A stretch of 64,000 bases of DNA from Saccharospirillaceae bacterium (GCA_022448365.1 JAKVCS010000001.1:310001-374000); one strand, 5' to 3'; counted from the stretch's first letter, positions 17,314-26,714 are shown. The notes: generated from the sequence alone by a model not told the origin. Program-made: numbers and translations.

Positions 17314-18342
17314 TCAATCCTGATCAGTTACTAAAGCCTCGCACTTCCTCTCAACCACCGTATCGTTATCAATCAGTGAATCGATAAACGCCATCGCCCT
17401 TTCTTCCATCCAATAAGTTTGATCTCGACTTTTTTTAATAAACCCAACGTGACCTCCGGATTCGGGGACTTCGAGGTATAAATGCGGATGATCACAAGCG
17501 ATATCATGCGGATAACAGGAGGGGGACAGAAACGGATCGTTTCTGGCATTCACCAATAATGCCGGAATATTGATGTCTTTTAAGTACCCCAGACAGCTGG
17601 ATTGTGCCCAATAGTCCAGTGCGTCATCAAAACCATGCAGAGGCGCGGTGTAACGATCATCAAACTGGCGAAACGTGCGAATATTGCGGTAGTTATCGAC
17701 TGACACTAAATCCGGGAACTGCTCCGCCTTTTGCGTCATTTTTACTCGTAAATCGCGCAGGAAGCGCCACATGAATATGCGGTTCTCTGGTTTGGCCAAC
17801 TGGTCTGCACTGCCGCGTAAATCGCAGGGTACCGAAAAGGCACAAACCCCCTTAACCTGTTCAGCAATTGGTCGCTCACGCCCGGCGTAAATCAGGCTCA
17901 GATTCCCCCCCATCGAATAACCAACCAAAAATATCTGCTGATAACCTTTGCCAATGGCATGCTGCACAACAGCATCCAGGTCTTCAGTCGCGCCACTGTG
18001 ATACATGCGTGCCAAGCGGTTAGGTTCCGGGCTGCAGTTGCGAAAATTCCAGGCCAAGGCGTCATATCCATGACGATTGGCCTGACGCAGTGTACCGAGG
18101 ATATAAGGACGTCGGGAGTGCCCTTCGAGTCCATGAGATACAATAACCAGAGGTGGTAAGGCTTCACCGCTTTCTACCGTTTTTGACCAATCAAGATCCA
18201 GAAAATCACCATCGTCCAACTCAATCCGCTCCACCTGCAATTCGGGTATATCAAGCTTGCGAAACACCGTTGGATAAATACTCTGAACATAACCGTTGGT
18301 AAAACCATACGGTGCACGATAACGGGATTGGATAATTGGCAT
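17314..18342 (-). CDS. YheT-family alpha/beta hydrolase
   Basis: Hydrolase of 342 residues. The family N-terminus MPIIQSRYRAPYGFTNGY fixes the start at 18342; the longer frame adds 25 residues that do not belong. The nucleophile elbow is GYSMGG within FLVGYSMGGNLSL, the oxyanion region is VSHGLEGHS, the acid is in NARNDPFLS and the catalytic His in SGGHVGF. This matches E. coli YheT, whose substrate is not well defined but is thought to be an ester or lipid. It lies downstream of the glutaredoxin-like gene at 18439 in the same orientation. Confidence 0.9.
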   Translation of the reverse strand: MPIIQSRYRAPYGFTNGYVQSIYPTVFRKLDIPELQVERIELDDGDFLDLDWSKTVESGEALPPLVIVSHGLEGHSRRPYILGTLRQANRHGYDALAWNFRNCSPEPNRLARMYHSGATEDLDAVVQHAIGKGYQQIFLVGYSMGGNLSLIYAGRERPIAEQVKGVCAFSVPCDLRGSADQLAKPENRIFMWRFLRDLRVKMTQKAEQFPDLVSVDNYRNIRTFRQFDDRYTAPLHGFDDALDYWAQSSCLGYLKDINIPALLVNARNDPFLSPSCYPHDIACDHPHLYLEVPESGGHVGFIKKSRDQTYWMEERAMAFIDSLIDNDTVVERKCEALVTDQD

Positions 18343-18438
18343 AACAGCTCTGCTGGCAGTGTGTCTGAGCAGGCATTGTAACTGCCCGAATAAGAAATTC
18401 AGCAGCGGAAAGTGCAATAACCAGAGGCACTCGGGCCA

Positions 18439-18795
18439 TCAGAAGTGTTGGTTAAGGTACTCAAGAATTTTATCACGGCTATAGAGCCAGTTTTCATCCG
18501 GCCCATCGGCAACTCGCAAACAGGGGACACGCGGAGCACCTCCACCATGGAGTAATTCATTGCGGTAAGCGTTCACCCGCAAGACATCCTTTTCAACAAC
18601 GTTGAGACCGAGTTTCTGACAGTGGCGTTTTATTTCAATGGAGGATGGGCAAGTCCGACAAAAATAAAGATGCATGCGCCGTGAAGCACGATTGAGATGA
18701 TTTTGTTCTGCGACAGAACGCGCTATCGGTTTCACTGGCAAAATACGGTCGATAAAGTCCGCCGTCATACCTTTGAATTGTCGTGTCAGTCTCAT
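18439..18795 (-). CDS. Glutaredoxin / GST N-terminal domain-like protein
   Basis: Protein of 118 residues with a thioredoxin-fold core: strand MHLYFCRTCPSSIEIKRH with a CxxC motif, strand NVVEKDVLR, the cis-Pro segment APRVPCLRVAD, and a C-terminal helix RDKILEYLNQHF. The N-terminal 40 residues are basic and carry a hydrophobic face, probably a membrane-association or helical extension as in related pseudomonad proteins. ATG at 18795 is preferred; a GTG at 18813 is an alternative. Redox role is likely but the partner is unknown. Confidence 0.78.
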   Translation of the reverse strand: MRLTRQFKGMTADFIDRILPVKPIARSVAEQNHLNRASRRMHLYFCRTCPSSIEIKRHCQKLGLNVVEKDVLRVNAYRNELLHGGGAPRVPCLRVADGPDENWLYSRDKILEYLNQHF

Positions 18796-18901
18796 CGCAA
18801 ACCACTCGATCACATGAAGGCGGCATTGTAAGCAGTTGGCGACAAATATCCAGTAGTGAATCGTCCGAATTGACCGAGATTTTATTCTTACCCTGACACC
18901 C

Positions 18902-19054
18902 TCAGGGGTTATTCAGTAGGGTGATGGACGAAAGAACCACCAGAATGGTAACAACCATCAACCAGCGACTGCGCTGGCAGAACTTGCAGGAGGCCTTTTC
19001 TGGTTTTCTGGTCGGTTCCGAACGGCCGGCAGAGGTGCGGCGGATAGCAAACAT
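18902..19054 (-). CDS. Small single-pass membrane protein
   Basis: A 50-residue frame with a good start: GGAG seven bases before the ATG. The N-terminal half is basic and contains CKFC (residues 23-26), and residues 31-46 (WLMVVTILVVLSSITL) form one membrane segment ending close to the C-terminus. No homologue is recalled with certainty. It lies between lepB and the glutaredoxin-like gene, on the same strand. It could be missed by annotation because of its size; it may also be a chance frame, though the ribosome binding site and topology argue against that. Confidence 0.55.
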   Translation of the reverse strand: MFAIRRTSAGRSEPTRKPEKASCKFCQRSRWLMVVTILVVLSSITLLNNP

Positions 19055-19086
19055 AATTAATCTCCGAATCTGCTATCCAGTATAGA

Positions 19087-19917
19087 TCAGTTAATCAGCT
19101 TATTACGGCTGAAGCTGGGGATGTCAGTCCAGTTTTCCCAGTGCATCCAAACAGCAACGGCTTTCCCCACAATATTTTCCTCGGGAACAAATCCCCAGCC
19201 ACGGCTATCGTGACTGTTACCTCGGTTATCCCCCATCATAAAGTAGCTGCCCTCGGGCACAGACCACTCACCCTCCGGACCTGCCCAAACAACCTTCTGG
19301 TTAGTTCGGCGGTCAACACCGACAACCCACTGGACATCGGCGTCAGCAGCATCCATTTGCTCCTGCACCAGATATTTCGTGGGATTATAAGGCGGTTCAC
19401 CGCCCAGTTCTTGAGTCGGTATCACGTTGCCATTAATGGTCAGCTGTTTATTGCGGTAAACAATATTATCACCCGGTAACCCAATCACTCGTTTAATAAA
19501 GTAACGAGGATCATTCGGCGGAAAAAATACCATCACATCACCACGCTCAGGTTCACCAACGGGTACCAGAGTGTTGCCAAATACCGGCATTCTTAAACCG
19601 TAGTGGAACTTGCTCACCAGAATAAAATCGCCCTTAATCAGGCCCGGTTCCATCGAACCCGAGGGTATCTGGAAGGGTTCTGCAATAAAAGATCGAAGCA
19701 CAAACACGATCGCCAGTACCGGGAAGAAAGACTTGCCCTGCTCAATAATGAACGGCTCTTTAGCTGCGTCTTTAATTTCTTCGGGAGTGGCGTGGCGTTG
19801 ACGAAGCTGCTCGATGCGAGCGAAGCGTTGATTGGCAAACCATACTTTATCCGCCAAAGCGATTAATCCGGTTACAGAAGTAGCCACCATGAGGATGAGC
19901 GGGAAATCGATGTCCAT
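19087..19917 (-). CDS. lepB: Signal peptidase I
   Basis: Inner-membrane serine protease of 276 residues that removes signal peptides from exported preproteins. Two N-terminal membrane segments are seen (residues 5-22 and about 63-79). The catalytic Ser88 lies in IPSGSMEPG and the general base Lys142 in YFIKRVIGLPGD; box E is GDNRGNSHDSRGWG near the C-terminus. The start at 19917 follows from the family N-terminus; a longer frame overlaps the divergent hydrolase gene and is rejected. Unlike in E. coli, no lepA precedes it here. Confidence 0.96.
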   Translation of the reverse strand: MDIDFPLILMVATSVTGLIALADKVWFANQRFARIEQLRQRHATPEEIKDAAKEPFIIEQGKSFFPVLAIVFVLRSFIAEPFQIPSGSMEPGLIKGDFILVSKFHYGLRMPVFGNTLVPVGEPERGDVMVFFPPNDPRYFIKRVIGLPGDNIVYRNKQLTINGNVIPTQELGGEPPYNPTKYLVQEQMDAADADVQWVVGVDRRTNQKVVWAGPEGEWSVPEGSYFMMGDNRGNSHDSRGWGFVPEENIVGKAVAVWMHWENWTDIPSFSRNKLIN

Positions 19918-20025
19918 AATAATTCTTATAACGTGTAATAATAAAAAAGGGCATTCTAACCGCCTGTCCAACTTTACGCGAGCGGCTAAACTCTTTATTA
20001 CGATTTTCAGCAGCCACATACCATA

Positions 20026-21009
20026 ATGACTGAGATAACCACCCACAGCGGCCTGAAACTGGCTTATGAAAGCTTTGGCAAGCCAACCAACCCAGCCGTC
20101 ATCCTGATTATGGGCCTTGGCGCCCAAATGAAAATCTGGCCTGATGCTCTGTGCACAGCCATCGCCGAAGCAGGCTACTTTGTCATCCGTTTCGATAATC
20201 GCGACGTTGGCCGCTCCAGCCAATTTGATCAACACGGCAATCCCAGTCTGATCAAAACATGGCTGCAACAAAAACTGCAGCAAAAACCTAAGGTTCCCTA
20301 CACATTACGTGATATGAGCCGTGATGTTCTGGCATTGATGAATCAGCTTGAGTTGGATAGTGGTCACCTCGTAGGCGCCTCAATGGGTGGCATGATCGCT
20401 CAAATCCTGGCCGCAAAGCACAGGAAACGTGTGCGTAGTCTGACGTCGATTATGTCTGCCCCGCGGGCGCCAGATTTGCCAGACCCAAACCTCAAGGTGT
20501 TGCTGCAGCTGGCAAAACGACCTCCCCCACTCAACAGGGAAGCCGCCATTCGTTACACCATGCGCATGAACCGACTGATTGGTTCACCAGCCTACCCGAT
20601 GGATGAGTTCGAATTAAGACAGTTGGCAGAAACCAGTTTCGAGCGCAGTGGCACACCCGGCGGCTTTAAGCGTCAGTTGGTGGCGATTACGGCTGCCGGA
20701 GATCGCAGCCGGTTGTTACAGAAAATTAAGGTGCCAGCTCTGGTCATCCACGGCTCCGACGATCCTCTGATTCCGGCTCGTTTAGGCGAGGATACCGCGG
20801 CCAATATCCGTAAAGCCAAATTAAAAATCATTCAGGGTATGGGCCATGACCTGCCTCCGGCATTGGTGCCGAAGTTAAGCCGTATATTGATTAAACACCT
20901 GCAAAAATCGGAAAAAAAATGGCAGCGTAAACTCGCCAGAAAAGAGCAAAGTCAGCCAGAATTTTGCCCGAAACAATCTAATACCAATCAACAGACTCAA
21001 ACCGGTTGA
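20026..21009 (+). CDS. Alpha/beta hydrolase
   Basis: Hydrolase of 327 residues. It starts with TEITTHSGLKLAYESFG and has the oxyanion motif IMGLGAQMKIWP, the nucleophile elbow GASMGGMIAQ, the acid loop HGSDDPLIP and the catalytic His in QGMGHDLPP. It resembles the short-chain esterase / aclacinomycin methylesterase group. The C-terminal 40 residues are Lys/Gln-rich and probably disordered. It is divergent from lepB and its last 13 bases overlap the 3' end of dgt on the other strand. Substrate unknown. Confidence 0.88.
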   Translation: MTEITTHSGLKLAYESFGKPTNPAVILIMGLGAQMKIWPDALCTAIAEAGYFVIRFDNRDVGRSSQFDQHGNPSLIKTWLQQKLQQKPKVPYTLRDMSRDVLALMNQLELDSGHLVGASMGGMIAQILAAKHRKRVRSLTSIMSAPRAPDLPDPNLKVLLQLAKRPPPLNREAAIRYTMRMNRLIGSPAYPMDEFELRQLAETSFERSGTPGGFKRQLVAITAAGDRSRLLQKIKVPALVIHGSDDPLIPARLGEDTAANIRKAKLKIIQGMGHDLPPALVPKLSRILIKHLQKSEKKWQRKLARKEQSQPEFCPKQSNTNQQTQTG

Positions 21010-22331
21010 TAACCAGAAAATTGTTTTGCCAAGTCTGCAGCATAGTTATCTGTCATCCCTGAAATATAATCCAACGCGCGCATATAGGCCTGATACAAAC
21101 TCCAGTCACTTTGCGGCGCTGATTTACCCATCAATTCCAATACCCGCTCATTGCGAAATGTCGCCTGCCCCTCGCAAATACGCTGCCGAACGGCGGTCAG
21201 AAAGGCCTCGAGTAAGATACCCAGCGTTGAATACGAACCGATTTCCACGGCAAGCTTACGGCCGTCTTTAAAAATTCTCTGGCGGGCTAAATCTTTTGCT
21301 GCATAAATCACTTGTGCAACCGGACCATCGCAATAATCAACCAGGTCGCCTTTCAGCGTACCCGACAACAAGGCAGCCTGCTGCTTCACAAATGCGTTAC
21401 TAACCGCACCTACCATGGCTTCCATCACATGCCCGCGCAACATCTGTAAACGCCGCCGATCATTGTCTGCCTGGGCCAGATCGAGACTTGAGTCCTGCCA
21501 CTGCTGTGCTAACAAAGGTCGTAATAAATCTTCGACTTCCCGATAACGCAGCAGCCCCATTTCAATACCATCCTCGAGATCAATCAGGCCATAACAGATA
21601 TCATCAGCAGCCTCTAACAAGTACACCAAAGGATGACGACACCAGGCATTTTCGTGGATTTGTATAAGCCCTAATGTATTGGCCACTTCACGTAGAATGG
21701 GTAACTCTGTCTGGTAACAACCGAATTTTTTGCGGTCACCCCGGTCAATATAATCAACACTCCAGGGGTACTTCAGAAAAGCCCCGAGGGTGCCGTAAGT
21801 CAGACGCATACCACCCTGAAACCGGTGATATTCAACCTGTGTGACAATCCGCAAACCCTGAGCATTACCCTCAAATGTTTGCAGATCGGCTTTCTCAAGA
21901 TCACTCAAACCCTCGAGGAAATGTTGATTCTGTGGATCACGGAACCAATGGCGAATCGCATCTTCTCCGGTGTGCCCATAAGGCGGATTACCAATATCAT
22001 GCGCCAGGCACGCCGCCTGAACCATTGCACCAAGATCCTGTGGTGTAATCGCTTCAGGCAGTTGGCTCTGCAGTGCTTCACCAACCCGCGTACCTAATGA
22101 TCGACCGACACAGGCTACTTCCAGACTGTGGGTCAGACGGCTATGGATGTGGTCATTCTCCGATAAAGGATGAACCTGTGTTTTGCGGTCCAGGCGACGA
22201 AATGCGGAAGAAAAGATAATACGGTCGTAGTCTTTGTGAAATGGCGAGCGCCCCAGTTCGACGGCCAGGGTACACTCGGGCGCACCAAACCGCATAGGCG
22301 ACAATAGTTGTTGCCAATTCATCATTTCCAT
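20997..22331 (-). CDS. dgt: Deoxyguanosinetriphosphate triphosphohydrolase family protein
   Basis: HD-domain enzyme of 444 residues that hydrolyses dGTP, or other dNTPs, to the deoxynucleoside and triphosphate. The metal-binding histidines are in RLTHSLEVACVG and ACLAHDIGNPPYGHTGE. The substrate region EGNAQGLRIVTQVEYHRFQGG and the DDICYGLIDLEDG motif also match. The N-terminus MEMMNWQQLLSPMRFG is correct for the family; GGAAG lies four bases upstream of the first ATG. Convergent overlap with the hydrolase gene is 13 bases. Confidence 0.94.
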   Translation of the reverse strand: MEMMNWQQLLSPMRFGAPECTLAVELGRSPFHKDYDRIIFSSAFRRLDRKTQVHPLSENDHIHSRLTHSLEVACVGRSLGTRVGEALQSQLPEAITPQDLGAMVQAACLAHDIGNPPYGHTGEDAIRHWFRDPQNQHFLEGLSDLEKADLQTFEGNAQGLRIVTQVEYHRFQGGMRLTYGTLGAFLKYPWSVDYIDRGDRKKFGCYQTELPILREVANTLGLIQIHENAWCRHPLVYLLEAADDICYGLIDLEDGIEMGLLRYREVEDLLRPLLAQQWQDSSLDLAQADNDRRRLQMLRGHVMEAMVGAVSNAFVKQQAALLSGTLKGDLVDYCDGPVAQVIYAAKDLARQRIFKDGRKLAVEIGSYSTLGILLEAFLTAVRQRICEGQATFRNERVLELMGKSAPQSDWSLYQAYMRALDYISGMTDNYAADLAKQFSGYQPV

Positions 22332-22414
22332 ATTACTTCCTTATTACAAATGCTTCGCAACGCCCAGGCAATAAGCCAGCAAGCCGTTAATCGAGGTAGC
22401 CGTAAAAATACGGG

Positions 22415-23452
22415 TCAGAAAACCGCAGGGTACTCGCGCCGAATAGCCTCAATCCCCTCAAAAACCTCCTGCGACAAGGTCACATCAATAGCATCGATGT
22501 TAGTTTTCAGCTGCTCCATGCCGGTTGCACCAATTAACGTAGAGCTGACAAACGGCTTACTGTTAACAAAGGCAATCGCCATCTGACACGGATCAAGACC
22601 ATGAGCCCTGGCCAAATTAATGTACTTTTCCGCAGCAGCATCAACAGCCCTGCCTGTTCGGTGTTCCGGCCGGGTCTCGATGGTCAGGCGAGCGCCATGC
22701 GGTTTAGCACCACCCAGGTATTTGCCACTGAGGATGCCGCGGGTTAACGGCGACCACGCCAGCAAACCACAATCTTCGGCTAACGCTATTTCTGCCAGGT
22801 CAGGTTCAAAATATCGGCACAATAACGAATATTCATTTTGAATACTGGCCATACGCGGCAACTGATTGTCTTCCGACAGACGCAGCCACTTTTGAGTACC
22901 CCAAGCCGTTTCATTGGACAAACCAACGTGTCGTATTTTTCCCTGGTCAATTAATTCTTGATAGGTACGCAGTACCTCAAGGAAATTATCCTGCTCTTTT
23001 TCCGCATCAAACTGCGGAGCAAACCCCCAGGTTTTGCCAAAATGGTAGGAACCCCGGTTAGGCCAGTGCATCTGATACAGATCGATGTAATCGGTTTGTA
23101 ACCGTGTCAGACTGTCTTCCACCGCTTTGATAATATTGTCGCGGTTAATGACATCGCCATCTCGAATCCAGGCTAATCCGGGACCAGTAATTTTACTGGC
23201 GAGAATGACCTTATCGCGCTGCCCACGTTCTTTAAACCATTGGCCAATAATGGTTTCGGTTGTGCCGTAAGTTTCCGGGGACGGTGGAATTGCATACATT
23301 TCCGCCGTATCGAAAAAGTTAATGCCGCGCTCCAGCGCATAATCCATTTGCTCAAAGCCCTCGGCCTGGGTGTTTTGTTTGCCCCACGTCATGGTGCCCA
23401 AGCCGATTAAACTGATATCCAGGCCAGTACGACCCAATTTGCGGTATTCCAC
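22415..23452 (-). CDS. tas: NADP(H)-dependent aldo-keto reductase Tas-like
   Basis: TIM-barrel oxidoreductase of 345 residues. Motifs: MEYRKLGRTGLDISLIGLGTMTWG at the start, catalytic Asp/Tyr in FFDTAEMYAIPP, Lys in LASKI, and His in DLYQMHWPNR. The NADPH site is near the C-terminus (STLIGATGMEQLKTNI). Sequence and length fit E. coli Tas, linked in that species to a suppressor of tyrosine auxotrophy. Physiological substrate is not known. It lies downstream of the two PaaI-type thioesterase genes in the same direction. Confidence 0.92.
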   Translation of the reverse strand: MEYRKLGRTGLDISLIGLGTMTWGKQNTQAEGFEQMDYALERGINFFDTAEMYAIPPSPETYGTTETIIGQWFKERGQRDKVILASKITGPGLAWIRDGDVINRDNIIKAVEDSLTRLQTDYIDLYQMHWPNRGSYHFGKTWGFAPQFDAEKEQDNFLEVLRTYQELIDQGKIRHVGLSNETAWGTQKWLRLSEDNQLPRMASIQNEYSLLCRYFEPDLAEIALAEDCGLLAWSPLTRGILSGKYLGGAKPHGARLTIETRPEHRTGRAVDAAAEKYINLARAHGLDPCQMAIAFVNSKPFVSSTLIGATGMEQLKTNIDAIDVTLSQEVFEGIEAIRREYPAVF

Positions 23453-23521
23453 GTAAAACTCCTGTCACTAACAGAAGCCAGAGTTTAACAAGTATTTAAT
23501 GAGGCCGCTTCAGGCAGTTGC

Positions 23522-24007
23522 TTATCGGTTGAGCAGGAAATGAGCACGCGCGGTGGCTATCGGACTGGATCGCTCAGTTTGCCAGGCGTTGATCGCAACA
23601 TTGGCTACGCGGGTGCCCTGGCGCCAGACCTGACATTCCGCATACGTATCCTGATGTCGCCCCGCCCGTAAATAATCCAGCGAGAAGTCGATCATCTTGG
23701 GCAGCGTTGCACAATCCATATTCATAATCAGGTGCAATGAGGCAGATAGCTCCATAAAGCCACCAATCACGCCGCCATGTATCGCGGGTAGAATCGGGTT
23801 ACCGATGTTGTCGTCGTTTTTTGGCAGCTGGAATAAAACGTCTTTCCCCAAACGCTGAAATTGCAAACCAATCAGGTTGGCATACGGAATACTGTCTACC
23901 AGCGGCTGAAAGTTTCCACTTTGCTGAGCCTGGTGCAGCACGTCTTCAAAGAAGCTATTACTCTCGACCACTATCGGGTCCGGAGTCACAATGGGTGAGT
24001 CAGTCAT
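23522..24007 (-). CDS. PaaI-family hotdog thioesterase (1)
   Basis: Thioesterase of 161 residues that probably cleaves acyl-CoA. The hotdog core is LIGLQFQRLGKDVLFQLP, then the active-site loop PAIHGGVIGGFMELSAS and strand MIDFSLDYLRAG. Its start codon overlaps the stop of the next PaaI-type gene by four bases (ATGA), so the two are translationally coupled and may form a heteromer. The N-terminal 25 residues are extra compared with short family members. Confidence 0.88.
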   Translation of the reverse strand: MTDSPIVTPDPIVVESNSFFEDVLHQAQQSGNFQPLVDSIPYANLIGLQFQRLGKDVLFQLPKNDDNIGNPILPAIHGGVIGGFMELSASLHLIMNMDCATLPKMIDFSLDYLRAGRHQDTYAECQVWRQGTRVANVAINAWQTERSSPIATARAHFLLNR

Positions 24008-24489
24008 GCATCGTCTCCGAATTCAATTTTGGCACGGAATTCTGGTGGGGTCATGCTTGCCCCAATTCTCATAAAGGTCGCAGCACACTTTGCAATAAGA
24101 TCGCCTCTCTCACCGCCTTCTTCCTGATACACCTCACATTCGGTAAATACCACACTGCTGGCGATACGTGTCGCTTTCGCCACCGCAACCAGATCCAATC
24201 CTGGTGTTGCCGGCTTCATGTAATCCATGCGCAAATCCAGTGTTGGGCACAATTCGAAATCCGGCAATATCGAAAAAACGGCAGTGCCACAGGCGGTATC
24301 CATAAGTGTCGTCAAACTGCCACCATGCACAGTTCCCATTACCGGGTTACCGACAATTTGCTGCGCATAAGGCAGGCGCATGGTTACGCTGTCCGGCCCG
24401 GCGCCGTCAACTGTCAGACCTAAAACCTGGCAATGACGTAACATGGCCAGGAAGCGCTTGGCTCGGGTTTCTATAGAAAGTGATGTCAT
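24004..24489 (-). CDS. PaaI-family hotdog thioesterase (2)
   Basis: Thioesterase of 161 residues, paralogous to the following gene. It has the active-site loop GTVHGGSLTTLMDTACGTAV, with the catalytic Asp, and the strand TLDLRMDYMKPATPG. It is the first gene of the pair; upstream is a divergent gap of 186 bases to the TesB-like gene. Together with that gene it suggests a small acyl-CoA turnover cluster. Substrates unproven. Confidence 0.88.
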   Translation of the reverse strand: MTSLSIETRAKRFLAMLRHCQVLGLTVDGAGPDSVTMRLPYAQQIVGNPVMGTVHGGSLTTLMDTACGTAVFSILPDFELCPTLDLRMDYMKPATPGLDLVAVAKATRIASSVVFTECEVYQEEGGERGDLIAKCAATFMRIGASMTPPEFRAKIEFGDDA

Positions 24490-24675
24490 AAAACTTACCT
24501 AACTGCAGAGGTCGCGGTTATACCGGATTTAATAGAATAGGCAATGATCATTTTGTCGCACACAATTGACATAAACGCCAATTCACAAGCAGTAACTTGT
24601 TCAATTATGCCAAGACATTGCAGGCCATAAGTTTACACCGTAAACTTCACATCGACATTCTAGGAAGTACAGGCA

Positions 24676-25491
24676 ATGACACAAGCACAGAACACGATCG
24701 ATTTCTATCTGAATCAGGTTGGCCAACAAGACATCGTACTTGACCCAAGCTGGGGCCAGGGAAGAACCACCTTTGGTGGGATGTCAGCCGCATTAGTGCT
24801 GAAGCTGCTAAATGATCAGGCGGCGGATGATGGCTTGTTGCGATCGTTGAATATTGCCTTCTGTGGTCCGCTGTTTACCGAGCAAGCCTGTTCTCTGCAA
24901 TCTCAGGTCATTCGCCGGGGAAAGTCCATCAGTCATTTACAGGGACAGATTTTACAAGATAACAAAGTAGCCACCCTGGTGAACGCCTGTTACGGGCGCG
25001 AGCGCGAATCTGATGTGCTCGTTCATCACTCTCCGGTTAGCCTTTTGAAAGAAAAAGACGGGCAGAAACTCAATTATATAAAGGGCATCACGCCTGAATT
25101 TGTGCGTCATGTCGACTTCATCTACCACAGTGGTCAGTTTCCGTTTACCAACAGCAAAGTGAATCATATTCACGGTATGATGCGATTCTGCGATCATCCA
25201 CAAGAAATTCGTGATGAACATCTGGTTGCACTCATCGATGCATGGCCACCAACGGTGTTGCAAAAACTAAAATCACCTGCACCCTGCGCCAGCGTCACCT
25301 GGAGCCTGGAGATGGTCACCCCGCTCAGTCAATTGCCTCAGCCAATCACTGGTGATGACTATTTGATTTACGAAGCCGAAATTCGTCAGGCGCATGACGG
25401 ATACGCACATACCGAAGCACGGATCGCCTCTCCAGACGGCATTCTGTTAGCCCTCAGCCGTCAATTGATTGCGGTTTACGACAAGCGCTGA
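24676..25491 (+). CDS. TesB-like acyl-CoA thioesterase
   Basis: Double-hotdog thioesterase of 271 residues. The first domain (residues 1-110) contains WGQGRTTFGGMSAALVLK; the second contains CASVTWSLEMVTPLSQL and YAHTEARIASPDGILLALSRQ, in which the Asp is typical of the 4HBT_3 / TesB-like group. It would hydrolyse medium- or long-chain acyl-CoA. It is divergent from the two PaaI-type genes, so three thioesterase genes are grouped here. Confidence 0.85.
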   Translation: MTQAQNTIDFYLNQVGQQDIVLDPSWGQGRTTFGGMSAALVLKLLNDQAADDGLLRSLNIAFCGPLFTEQACSLQSQVIRRGKSISHLQGQILQDNKVATLVNACYGRERESDVLVHHSPVSLLKEKDGQKLNYIKGITPEFVRHVDFIYHSGQFPFTNSKVNHIHGMMRFCDHPQEIRDEHLVALIDAWPPTVLQKLKSPAPCASVTWSLEMVTPLSQLPQPITGDDYLIYEAEIRQAHDGYAHTEARIASPDGILLALSRQLIAVYDKR

Positions 25492-25724
25492 TCAGCTGAA
25501 GGCCAACCACAGGCAATGGCAGCGGTAATGATTTGCGGGGAAATTCGCTTGTCGTTGATAGCCAGCTCTGACGCAATGCGCTCAGAATCCAATGTCACTA
25601 AAACACAAATAAAAATACCCTTTTATCAATAACTAAAGCCTTGTCTGAGTCAGGGTTTTAAGTTGCCGAATCGCCGCAGGCCAGCTATTACTTAAGAGTA
25701 TTTATTGACTGGCCCAGAGATATT

Positions 25725-26102
25725 ATGGCGACAAAGGTTCTTATTTGCGACGACTCCAGCTTCGCGCGAAAGCAGATGGCACGTGCCCTTCCACCGGAAT
25801 GGGACGTTGAAGTTCATTTTGCCAGCGACGGAGTGGAAGGCGTCGAACAGATTCGCCAGGGCAACGGCGATGTAGTATTCCTCGATCTGACCATGCCGAA
25901 TATGGATGGGTATGGTGTATTGGAAACCATCAAACGTGACGACCTTCCGGCTATGGTTCTGGTGGTATCCGGCGATATCCAACCTGACGCCCAGGAAAGA
26001 GTGAGAAAACTCGGAGCCATGGCTTTTATCAAAAAGCCCATCGATGCCGACAAAGCACGCACCGTGCTGGCTGAGTACGGCATTCTGACGATGGAGGCCT
26101 GA
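25725..26102 (+). CDS. Single-domain response regulator
   Basis: CheY-like receiver of 125 residues. The phospho-acceptor is Asp54 in VVFLDLTMPNMDG; the acidic pair Asp9-Asp10, Ser82 in VVSGD and Lys104 in FIKKPI complete the site. There is no output domain. It is the first of three tightly packed genes: two bases separate it from the CheC-like gene. The pairing suggests that the CheC-like protein dephosphorylates this receiver. The cognate kinase is not in the window. Confidence 0.93.
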   Translation: MATKVLICDDSSFARKQMARALPPEWDVEVHFASDGVEGVEQIRQGNGDVVFLDLTMPNMDGYGVLETIKRDDLPAMVLVVSGDIQPDAQERVRKLGAMAFIKKPIDADKARTVLAEYGILTMEA

Positions 26103-26103
26103 T

Positions 26104-26712
26104 ATGAGCGAGGTAACTCTGAGCGAAGATCAGCGAGATTGCTATCAAGAGCTGACTAATGTCGCCATGGGCCAGGCTGCAGACCGCTTAGCAAGATTGC
26201 TCGACGCTTATGTTGTGCTACCGATTCCGCGCGTGAATCTGATTGAGAACAGTGAGCTGCACATGGCCATTCAGGATGCGGAGAAAGACGCCGCTATTTC
26301 TGCCGTTTGCCAGGGCTTTATTGGCTCGGGAATTGCCGGTGAAGCGTTACTGTTGTTTAACGACACCAGCTTTCAGGATCTATCCTCTCTGATGAGTTAT
26401 ACCGGTCCACTGGATCGGCATGCTGAGCTGGAGTTGCTGATGGACGTGAGTTCGGTGTTAATCGGAGCGTGTATTCAGGGCATCGGTGAACAGCTGGAAA
26501 TTCACTTTAATCAGGGTCATCCGGTTGTCCTCGGTCAGCATTGTCAGGTAGCCGACATTCTTAAGAGTGGCAATCATCAATGGAGTAAAACCCTGGCGAT
26601 TGAAATCCATTACACCATTGAACACGTCAACATCGACTGTGATTTATTACTGCTGTTTACCGAAGACTCGGTACACAAGCTCAATAATGTTATCGACTTT
26701 TTGCTGGATTAA
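26104..26712 (+). CDS. CheC/CheX-family phosphatase-like protein
   Basis: Protein of 202 residues with CheC layout, likely to act on phosphorylated CheY-like receivers. The first active-site motif is intact: ELTNVAMGQAADRLARLL with Glu16 and Asn19. The second, LLMDVSSVLIGACIQGIG, has Asp114 and Ser117 where Glu and Asn are expected, so one of the two catalytic centres is probably lost or altered. It lies two bases after the receiver gene and three bases before the PAS-GGDEF gene, so the three form one operon. Confidence 0.87.
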   Translation: MSEVTLSEDQRDCYQELTNVAMGQAADRLARLLDAYVVLPIPRVNLIENSELHMAIQDAEKDAAISAVCQGFIGSGIAGEALLLFNDTSFQDLSSLMSYTGPLDRHAELELLMDVSSVLIGACIQGIGEQLEIHFNQGHPVVLGQHCQVADILKSGNHQWSKTLAIEIHYTIEHVNIDCDLLLLFTEDSVHKLNNVIDFLLD

Positions 26713-26714
26713 TC

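Noticed and set aside
25487-25610. Short minus-strand frame after the TesB-like gene
   Set aside because: About 40 codons from a GTG without a ribosome binding site; the gap more likely holds the promoter of the response-regulator operon.
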